Shown here in pieces: positions 15,203 through 20,692 of a DNA stretch of 20,692 nt; the first letter of the stretch is position 1; every line of letters begins with the position of its first letter. Both the position numbers and the translations under genes were made by a program. The DNA lies in contig CADCQZ010000306.1 of assembly GCA_902803675.1 (NCBI GenBank), positions 1 through 20,692 on the forward strand, read 5' to 3'. Below the pieces are notes generated by a model, which was not told the origin of the DNA, ran no database searches, and saw nothing but the letters and a program-made list of their open reading frames with translations. This DNA comes from an uncultured Eubacteriales bacterium. Its GTDB lineage: Bacteria; Bacillota_A; Clostridia; Christensenellales; Aristaeellaceae.

Positions 15203-15210
15203 AAGGGAGG
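15203..15210 (+). promoter_or_regulatory. Ribosome binding site deciding the Fe-S gene start
   Basis: AAGGGAGG ends 7 nt before ATG 15218 but only 1 nt before the in-frame GTG at 15212, so the ATG is the real start. Confidence 0.75.
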
Positions 15211-15217
15211 CGTGGAT

Positions 15218-16300
15218 ATGTTTAGTGAAAGAGCAAGGAAAAACGCGGACGCGTGCCGCTTCTGCTGGATGTGCCGACACCTGTGCCCGGTACAGCTGGT
15301 GACCGGCAAGGAGACCAACACGCCCCGGGCCAAGGGCCTGCAGGTGAGCCTGATCGAGCGGGGCATGCCCATGGAAAAGGACTGCGCCGAGACCATGTAC
15401 GAGTGCATGCTCTGCGGCGCCTGCACCAATGACTGCGCCACGGGCTTTGATCCCCTGGTGTTCATCCGTGAGGCGCGCACCGAGGCCAACGTAAAGGATA
15501 TCGTGCCGGCTGATGTGCGGAAAGTGATCGACGCGGTGCTCGAAACGGGGAATATCTACGGCGCGAAGGAAGCGAAAGTGGACTTTTCCGATATCCCGGA
15601 GACGGGGGAAACGCTGGTGTGGCTGGGCGAGTGCGCCCGATACAGTGTGCCGGAGACCGCGCAGGCGCTGTTTGAGATCCTCAAAAAGGCCGGCGTTCCT
15701 TTCGCGGCCCTGAAGGATGAGCCATCCTCCGGATCTTCCCTGGGTGATCTGATGGGTTTCGTGGAGGATGTGCGCGCCATGGCCCGCAGGGCCGGCGAGG
15801 CGGTGAAGAAGAGCGGTGCCGGACGTTTGATCGTGCTGGACAGCTACGACGCGGCGCTCATGCGGCACGAGTATAAGGACTGGGGCATCGACCTGCCTGA
15901 GATCGTGACGGCTACGGCCTTCGTGGATGAACTGATCCGCGAGGGCAGGATCACGCCCCGGAAGGAAGAGGGCGAGATCACCTATCACGACGGAAGCCGC
16001 CTGGCGAGGGACCTGGACGAGCACGAGCCCGCCCGGAGGATCCTTGAGGCCATGGGTTTCACCATCCGCGAAATGTGGCAGAACCGCCGACTGGCGAAAT
16101 GCTGCGGGAGCGCGGTGGCCCGGCGCTTCATGCCCGGGATCGCCCTCAAGGTCGCTCAGAACAGGTGGAACGATGTGAGGCGCACTCCCGTCAAACACCT
16201 CACGGCGGCCTGCCCCCAGAGCACAGAGGGCCTAAAAATGACGGTGCCTGAGGGGTACCGGTACGATGACCTGTTCGTGCTGCTCGCGGGCAGGCTGTGA
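15218..16300 (+). CDS. (Fe-S)-binding protein, GlcF-like, with incomplete CCG domain
   Basis: A 360-aa electron-transfer protein that pairs with the FAD oxidase. The N-terminal ferredoxin domain has two cysteine sets, 'CRFCWMCRHLCP' near residues 13-24 and 'CMLCGACTNDCATG' near 65-78, fitting two [4Fe-4S] clusters. The C-terminal part aligns with a CCG (PF02754-type) domain: 'YHDGSRLARD', 'AKCCGSAVARRF', 'TAACPQSTEG'. Two expected cysteines are Ser: the usual HDPC reads HDGS and the terminal CPxC reads CPQS. The first CCG repeat seen in GlcF is not recognisable. A noncubane cluster as in HdrB is therefore unlikely. It starts 16 nt after the oxidase stop; a perfect hairpin follows the gene. 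Confidence 0.88.
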   Translation: MFSERARKNADACRFCWMCRHLCPVQLVTGKETNTPRAKGLQVSLIERGMPMEKDCAETMYECMLCGACTNDCATGFDPLVFIREARTEANVKDIVPADVRKVIDAVLETGNIYGAKEAKVDFSDIPETGETLVWLGECARYSVPETAQALFEILKKAGVPFAALKDEPSSGSSLGDLMGFVEDVRAMARRAGEAVKKSGAGRLIVLDSYDAALMRHEYKDWGIDLPEIVTATAFVDELIREGRITPRKEEGEITYHDGSRLARDLDEHEPARRILEAMGFTIREMWQNRRLAKCCGSAVARRFMPGIALKVAQNRWNDVRRTPVKHLTAACPQSTEGLKMTVPEGYRYDDLFVLLAGRL

Positions 16301-16310
16301 CAGGGCATTT

Positions 16311-16338
16311 AAAGGCGCGGGACCCTTCCCGCGCCTTT
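16311..16338 (+). terminator. Strong hairpin between the Fe-S and FGGY genes
   Basis: A perfect 12-bp stem (AAAGGCGCGGGA / TCCCGCGCCTTT) has a 4-nt loop, 10 nt after the stop. Only TTT plus a later GGGGCTTTT follow, so termination is probably partial. It may lower expression of the FGGY-Etf-IolB half relative to the first half. Confidence 0.6.
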
Positions 16339-16378
16339 GGGGCTTTTAAAGTCCCGCATTGAAAGGAAAGGTCAGGCC

Positions 16379-17845
16379 ATGAAGTATCTCTTGGGTGTCG
16401 ATTTCGGGGGCAGCTCCTCCAAGGCGACGCTGCTGGGGGAGGATGGAAAGGTATACGCCACGGCTTCCCGGGAGTATCCTACCTATTATCCCCGCAACGG
16501 CTGGGCGGAGCAGGATATCTTCGACAGCTATAACGCTCTGGTGGGCAATGTCCGTGAGATCCTGGACCGCACCGGGATCGATCCCCGGGACGTTTCGGCG
16601 CTCGCTCTTGACGCGGCGACCCATTCCGCCGTGCTGGCGGGAGAGGACGGGATGCCCGTGCGCCGGGTGATCTACTGGACGGACAGCCGCGCGGGCGAGC
16701 AGGCCTCCCGGCTCAAAAAGGAGCTGGGAAACAAGCTCCTTGAGGAATGCTATAACGGCGTGTCCAGCCTGTGGACCCTGCCTCAGCTGATGTGGCTGAA
16801 GGAAAACGAGCCGGAAAAACTGAAAAAGACCCGGCACATCATGGCGGTCAAGGATTATGTGCGGTACCTGCTGACGGGGGATATCGCTACCGATACGATC
16901 GAAGCCATGGGTTTCATGCTTCTGGACGCCAGGAACTCTGCCTGGTCGGCGGAGCTCTGCGCTCTCGCGGGCGTGGACCCGGCCGTGATGCCGCCTGTGG
17001 TGGATCCCATGGCGTTCATGCCTCCTTTAACTTTGAAGGCGCAGCGGGACACCGGGCTCACGGAGAAAACGAGGGTGATCGCCGGCGCCACCGATACGGT
17101 GATGGAGGTGTACGCGTCAGGGGCCGTGAAAGTGGGGCAGGCTACGGTCAAGCTGGCCACGGCGGGCCGCATCTGCCCGATCACCGATCACGCGGTGGTG
17201 GATCCCAGGCTCGTCACCTACCGGCACGTGGTCAAGGGCCTCTGGTATCCGGGCACGGCCACCAAGGCCTGCGCCACCTGCAACCGCTGGTACCGGGACA
17301 CCTTCGGCGGGCAGTATGAGGAGATGAGCGCGGCGGCGGCAAAGATCCCGCGGGGCTGCGAGGGGCTGTTCTTCCACCCTTACCTGCAGGGCGAGATCAC
17401 GCCGTATCTGGATGACCGGCTTCGGGCAAGCTTCACCGGCGCGGCGGGGTTCCACACCCGGGCCCACTTCAACCGGGCCGTGCTCGAAGGCGTAGCATAC
17501 TCCATGAAGGATTGCTTCGAGGTCCTTAAAAGCCTATCGATCGCGCCGGAAGAAGCGGCGGCCATCGGCGGCGGCGCGAAAGCGCCCCTGTGGCGGCAGA
17601 TCCTGGCGGATATGCTGGACATCCCTCTGCGCACGGTGGAGAATGTGGACAGTTCCCTGGGCAGCGCCATGCTGGCGGGCGTGGCGGAGGGCGTGTTCAG
17701 GGATCACGAGGACGCCGTATCAAGGTGCGTGCGCGTGACCGGTGTCACGGAGCCGGATCCGGAGGGCGTGAGATACTACTCCGACCGCTTCGGGATCTAC
17801 AAGCAGATCCAGGCGGCCCTCGCGCCGATCTATCACCAAATGTAG
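16379..17845 (+). CDS. FGGY-family carbohydrate kinase (xylulokinase-like)
   Basis: A 488-aa sugar kinase of the actin/hexokinase fold. The N-terminal 'LLGVDFGGSSSKATLL' is the phosphate-1 ATP loop, 'YWTDSRAGEQA' is the substrate-side segment, and 'GATDTVMEVYASGAV' carries the probable catalytic base D239. The C-terminal 'IGGGAKAPLWRQILADMLD' and 'SLGSAMLAGVAEGVF' form the adenosine pocket. The family phosphorylates ketopentoses, polyols or related sugars. It is the second kinase of this operon and belongs to a different family from the PfkB enzyme. ATG 16379 follows GAAAGGAAAGG; an upstream in-frame start at 16337 would lie in the hairpin and is rejected. Substrate not assignable. Confidence 0.9.
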   Translation: MKYLLGVDFGGSSSKATLLGEDGKVYATASREYPTYYPRNGWAEQDIFDSYNALVGNVREILDRTGIDPRDVSALALDAATHSAVLAGEDGMPVRRVIYWTDSRAGEQASRLKKELGNKLLEECYNGVSSLWTLPQLMWLKENEPEKLKKTRHIMAVKDYVRYLLTGDIATDTIEAMGFMLLDARNSAWSAELCALAGVDPAVMPPVVDPMAFMPPLTLKAQRDTGLTEKTRVIAGATDTVMEVYASGAVKVGQATVKLATAGRICPITDHAVVDPRLVTYRHVVKGLWYPGTATKACATCNRWYRDTFGGQYEEMSAAAAKIPRGCEGLFFHPYLQGEITPYLDDRLRASFTGAAGFHTRAHFNRAVLEGVAYSMKDCFEVLKSLSIAPEEAAAIGGGAKAPLWRQILADMLDIPLRTVENVDSSLGSAMLAGVAEGVFRDHEDAVSRCVRVTGVTEPDPEGVRYYSDRFGIYKQIQAALAPIYHQM

Positions 17846-17854
17846 GGGTACGGA

Positions 17855-18625
17855 ATGGATATCCTTGTCTGCATCAAACAGGTGCCCGACACCACGGAAG
17901 TGAGGCTCAGGGAAGATCTCACCCTGGAGAGAGATTTCATTGCCCGGGTGATGAACCCGGCGGATGAGTCCGCCCTGGAATGGGCCCTCCAGACCCGGGA
18001 CCTCATAGGCGGCAGGGTGACGGTCCTGTCCATGGGGCCGCCGCGGGCTGAGACCACCCTCCGGGAAGCCCTGTCCAGGGGCGCCGACCGGGCGGTGCTC
18101 CTGACGGATCCGCGCTTTGCCGGGGCGGATACCCTGGCCACGGCGAAGTGCCTGGCGGCGGCTTATCGGTACCTGGGCGGTTTTGATGTGGTGGCCTGCG
18201 GGCGCAGGGCCGTGGACGGGGAGACCGGTCAGGTGGGCCCCATGACGGCCTCGATCCTTGATATCCCCTGTGTGACCAACATCACATCCGCCGAAGCGGG
18301 TGAAAAGCTGACGGTCCGCCAGCTCACCGAGGACGGGGTGAGGGTGATAAGCTGCGCTTTCCCGGCCCTGATCACCTTCTGCGAATGGAGCCTGCGGCTG
18401 CGCCTGCCCACGCTCATGGGGCTCAGATCTGCACAGAAGGCTGAGGTCATGACGCTGACGCCGGACACTCTTTCGCTCCCGGCGGCGGAATGCGGGCTCA
18501 AAGGCTCGCCCACGCGGGTGGTGAAGGTGGACGCCCGGCCCGTGGGCGTGCGTCCCTGCCGGAAGATGAGCGTAAAGGAAGCCATGGAAGCGCTGGAACA
18601 GATCTGCCCGGAGGTGCTCCCATGA
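17855..18625 (+). CDS. etfB: Electron transfer flavoprotein beta subunit
   Basis: A 256-aa EtfB. The family opening 'DILVCIKQVPDTTEVRL', the central 'VARVMNPADESALEWAL'-like segment, and 'VACGRRAVDGETGQVGPMTA' near residues 114-133 (nucleotide-binding loop of anaerobe Etf) are all present. The 'RLRLPTLMGLRSAQK' end segment matches the usual LPsl.gi.kA.K. In anaerobes such EtfBA pairs link FAD dehydrogenases to NAD+ and ferredoxin. It begins 9 nt after the FGGY stop behind a weak AGGGG site and overlaps etfA by 4 nt (ATGA). Confidence 0.93.
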   Translation: MDILVCIKQVPDTTEVRLREDLTLERDFIARVMNPADESALEWALQTRDLIGGRVTVLSMGPPRAETTLREALSRGADRAVLLTDPRFAGADTLATAKCLAAAYRYLGGFDVVACGRRAVDGETGQVGPMTASILDIPCVTNITSAEAGEKLTVRQLTEDGVRVISCAFPALITFCEWSLRLRLPTLMGLRSAQKAEVMTLTPDTLSLPAAECGLKGSPTRVVKVDARPVGVRPCRKMSVKEAMEALEQICPEVLP

Positions 18626-19566
18626 AGATCGCGGTCTACTGTGAAGCGGGGCGGGATACGGGCCTGGAGCTCATAGGCCGGGCAAGGGATATGGCGCCGG
18701 AAGCGCATATATCCGCGCTGGTCGAAACGCCTGATGATCTGGACCGCCTGAAGGGCCTCGCGGATGAGGCGGTGTGCCTGGGCCTGAAGGACGATGACTG
18801 TGCGCAGGGAACAAAGGCCGCTAGGGCACTGAAAACTTCGGCGCCGGATATCGCTCTGTTTCCGGCTACGGTGCGGGGCAGGTTCCTGTCCGCGTGGGCG
18901 GCGGCAAAGCTGGACACCGGCCTGACGGCCGACTGCACCGGGCTGGATATCACTTTTGACGGTCTGCTCCGGCAGACAAGGCCTGCTTACGGCAGCAATC
19001 TCACGGCTCAGATCCTGTGCCGTGAAAAGCGGCCGCAGATGGCAAGCGTGAGGCCCAGAGTATTCCCCATGCCCCGGGATGAGGACCGGTCTGCCCGGCC
19101 GATGGTCATCACCGACCCCGGGGAGATCCCGGCGGATGATATGCTCACGCTGCTTCGGTACATCCCCGTGGAAGGAGGCGCATCCCTGCAGAACGCGGAT
19201 GTGGTGGTGGCGGGCGGTAAAGGCATCGGCGGACGGGAAGGATTCGATCTGCTGGAAAAGCTCGCGTCCCTTTTGGGCGGGGCCGTGGGCGCTACCCGCA
19301 GCGCCGTGGACGCGGGATGGGCGCCCTACGCGCGTCAGATCGGCCAGACCGGCGTGACGGTGCGGCCGCTTATGTATATCGCTTTCGGCATCAGCGGCAT
19401 GATCCAGCACACGGTGGGGATGAGCGCCTCAAAGACAGTCATCGCCGTCAACACGGACAGAAACGCGCCGATCTTCAGATCGGCGGATATCGGTATCGTT
19501 GCTCCCTGGCGGGAGACCGCTGAATATATGATCGAATACTTATCGGAAAGGAAGTGCGGGAAATGA
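18622..19566 (+). CDS. etfA: Electron transfer flavoprotein alpha subunit
   Basis: A 314-aa EtfA. The C-terminal FAD domain is clear: 'VVVAGGKGIGGREGFDLLEKL', 'GATRSAVDAGWAPYARQIGQ', 'TGVTVRPLMYIAFGISGMIQ', then HTVGM and 'VIAVNTDRNAPIFRSADIGI'. The N-terminal domain is short and has no extra ferredoxin domain, unlike the longer EtfA of some lactate dehydrogenase complexes. ATG 18622 overlaps the etfB stop (ATGA) and matches the protein's natural beginning 'MKIAVYCEAG'. The stop overlaps the IolB-like start by 4 nt. The partner should be the FAD oxidase encoded upstream. Confidence 0.93.
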   Translation: MKIAVYCEAGRDTGLELIGRARDMAPEAHISALVETPDDLDRLKGLADEAVCLGLKDDDCAQGTKAARALKTSAPDIALFPATVRGRFLSAWAAAKLDTGLTADCTGLDITFDGLLRQTRPAYGSNLTAQILCREKRPQMASVRPRVFPMPRDEDRSARPMVITDPGEIPADDMLTLLRYIPVEGGASLQNADVVVAGGKGIGGREGFDLLEKLASLLGGAVGATRSAVDAGWAPYARQIGQTGVTVRPLMYIAFGISGMIQHTVGMSASKTVIAVNTDRNAPIFRSADIGIVAPWRETAEYMIEYLSERKCGK

Positions 19567-20378
19567 ACTACAAAAAGACCTACACCCCTCAGGAAGGATA
19601 TACTCCTCTGTGCGAGATCGGCAAGTGCAGCCTGAAGCAGCTGGAATTCGGTATCCTGGAACTGGGGTATAACGGGGAGTACACCTTCGACACGAAGGAC
19701 CGGGAGGTCGCCTTCGTGATCCTGAGCGGCTCGGCCTGCTTTGCCGCCAACGGGAAGGACTACGGGAAACTGGGCGTGCGCACCAATGTGTTCGGCAGCC
19801 CCAAGGCGGAGTGCTTCTACGCGGGCCGCAATACCCGGGTGGAGATCCGGAGCGAATTCAGGATCAAGATCGCCGTGTGTCTTACGCCCATCGATGTGGA
19901 TACCGAGCCCCAGGCCATCCGTCAGGCGGATGTGCGGGTCACCCGGCTGGGCGTGAAGCCCTGGGAACGTGACACCTCCTTTATCGTGGACGGCAGCACC
20001 AACGCCAAAAGGCTCACCATCGGTGAAGCGTATGTGACCCCCGGCAACTGGGCCGGTTTCCCGCCTCACAAGCACGACGAGGACAACATGCCCCTGGAGT
20101 GCGTGGCGGAGGAGATCTATTATTTCCTGTTCGATCCCAAGCAGGGCTTCGGCGTGCAGTGCCTGTATACCTCAGACGGCTCCATCGATGAGGCCTACCG
20201 GGTCAAGAACGATGAGCTCGTGGAATTCCCCTGCGGCTACCACACCACCGTGTCGGCCCCGGGATACAACACTTATTTCCTCTGGCTGATGGCGGGCGAC
20301 CATCAGGGCTTCTGCCGCACCAACGATCCGGAGCACGCCTGGATCGCCGCCGTGGAGAACATGGTCAAAAAGAGTTGA
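19563..20378 (+). CDS. iolB: IolB/KduI-family isomerase (5-deoxy-glucuronate isomerase-like)
   Basis: A 271-aa bicupin protein, the same length as typical IolB. The metal-site motif 'WAGFPPHKHDEDNMPLECVA' followed by EEIYYFLFDP and 'KQGFGVQCLYTSDGSIDEAY', then 'VEFPCGYHTTVSAPGYNTYF' with the late His, match the IolB pattern (HxH, E, H). In inositol degradation IolB converts 5-deoxy-D-glucuronate to 5-dehydro-2-deoxy-gluconate, which a PfkB kinase and a class II aldolase then process; both families occur in this operon. IolD and IolE are absent, so the true substrate may differ. It is the last gene, coupled to etfA by ATGA, and followed by a strong terminator. Confidence 0.88.
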   Translation: MNYKKTYTPQEGYTPLCEIGKCSLKQLEFGILELGYNGEYTFDTKDREVAFVILSGSACFAANGKDYGKLGVRTNVFGSPKAECFYAGRNTRVEIRSEFRIKIAVCLTPIDVDTEPQAIRQADVRVTRLGVKPWERDTSFIVDGSTNAKRLTIGEAYVTPGNWAGFPPHKHDEDNMPLECVAEEIYYFLFDPKQGFGVQCLYTSDGSIDEAYRVKNDELVEFPCGYHTTVSAPGYNTYFLWLMAGDHQGFCRTNDPEHAWIAAVENMVKKS

Positions 20379-20396
20379 TACAGGAAGCGGACATAA

Positions 20397-20435
20397 CAAA
20401 ACGCCCGGGGAGAGAAAAGATCCCCGGGCGTTTTG
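20397..20435. terminator. Bidirectional terminator between convergent genes
   Basis: A perfect 15-bp stem (CAAAACGCCCGGGGA / TCCCCGGGCGTTTTG) has a 9-nt loop. A-rich and T-rich ends on both sides allow termination of both the rightward operon and the leftward gene. Confidence 0.9.
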
Positions 20436-20461
20436 ATACTGTTGTGAAGTCGGGACCGATA

Positions 20462-20692
20462 TCAGTTGTCGCTGATGGGTTTGAAGCCCTCGCCGATGGT
20501 CTCGTGGGTGTCTGTGATGAACAGGAACGCGGTGGGGTCCTCGTTTTTCACGATGCGTTTGAAGTGCACGATCTCTTTGCTGGAGATGACGCACAGGAGC
20601 ATGATCTTTTTCTGCTTGCTGTACTCGCCGATGGCCTCGATGCGGGTAGCGCCCCGGTTGAGGTCCACCAGCACGTGATCGGATATCTCGTC
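20462..20692 (-). CDS. DUF2179/YitT-family membrane protein, C-terminal part (5' end outside)
   Basis: The last 76 residues of a leftward gene; its frame is open at the right window edge. 'RGATRIEAIGEYSKQKKIML', then LCVISSKEI, and 'KNEDPTAFLFITDTHETIGE' ending in GFKPI match the cytoplasmic DUF2179 domain that closes YitT-type proteins. Such proteins have five or so membrane spans before this domain and no settled function. It converges on the carbohydrate operon and is separated by the shared terminator, so it is probably unrelated to it. Confidence 0.85.
   Translation of the reverse strand, partial: DEISDHVLVDLNRGATRIEAIGEYSKQKKIMLLCVISSKEIVHFKRIVKNEDPTAFLFITDTHETIGEGFKPISDN

Noticed and set aside
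12805..15489. 894-aa open frame on the minus strand
   Set aside because: It lies antisense to three well-supported genes and its translation is rich in His/Val/Leu/Ala without any family motif, the usual product of GC-rich codon bias on the opposite strand.
18490..18621. Upstream extension of the etfA frame
   Set aside because: It overlaps etfB by more than 130 nt; ATG 18622 forms a classic ATGA overlap and gives the correct family N-terminus.
1..20692. CRISPR arrays, tRNA/rRNA genes, IS elements, phage genes
   Set aside because: No regularly spaced repeats, cloverleaf-like segments, transposase motifs or phage structural genes were seen. Gaps between genes are all under 300 bases and are accounted for by promoters and terminators.

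Overview
This window looks like a chromosomal piece from a GC-rich, anaerobic Clostridia-type Firmicute, probably an uncultured gut lineage. The evidence is strong AAGGAGG-type ribosome binding sites, a YesM/YesN two-component pair beside an ABC sugar importer, an EtfBA pair with a FAD dehydrogenase, and AT-rich promoter islands in otherwise GC-rich DNA. No species is claimed. I saw no phage, IS element, CRISPR array, tRNA or rRNA.

Layout: (1) The 3' end of an RNase Z-like metallo-beta-lactamase protein (1-531) and a ferredoxin-tailed aldo/keto reductase with a degraded catalytic tetrad (699-1850), ended by a strong terminator. (2) A carbohydrate ABC importer: substrate-binding protein, intercistronic terminator, two permeases, no ATPase (2071-5213). 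(3) After a terminator fused to a promoter, a YesN-like response regulator and YesM-like histidine kinase (5326-8594). (4) A leftward two-gene operon, Gfo/Idh/MocA oxidoreductase then ThuA-like protein (10406-8581), whose end overlaps the kinase gene. (5) From the divergent region at 10407-10595, a long rightward operon: FucI/AraA-like isomerase, class II aldolase, PfkB kinase, FAD-linked oxidase, Fe-S protein, FGGY kinase, EtfB, EtfA and an IolB-like isomerase (10596-20378), ended by a bidirectional terminator. (6) The 3' end of a convergent DUF2179/YitT-type gene (20462-20692).

Inference: this is one carbohydrate or sugar-acid utilisation locus. The importer would bring in the substrate and YesMN would sense it. 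The Gfo/Idh-ThuA pair may make and process a keto-sugar or glycoside. Isomerase, kinase(s) and aldolase would split the sugar into a triose phosphate and a second fragment. The FAD oxidase, Fe-S protein and EtfBA look like a 2-hydroxyacid (lactate/glycolate-type) oxidising complex, possibly electron-confurcating, for that fragment. This mixture matches no textbook pathway that I recognise. It shares parts with inositol degradation (IolB, PfkB, class II aldolase, Gfo/Idh), with deoxy-sugar catabolism, and with the isomerase-kinase-aldolase sulfoglycolysis route. The substrate cannot be read from sequence alone.
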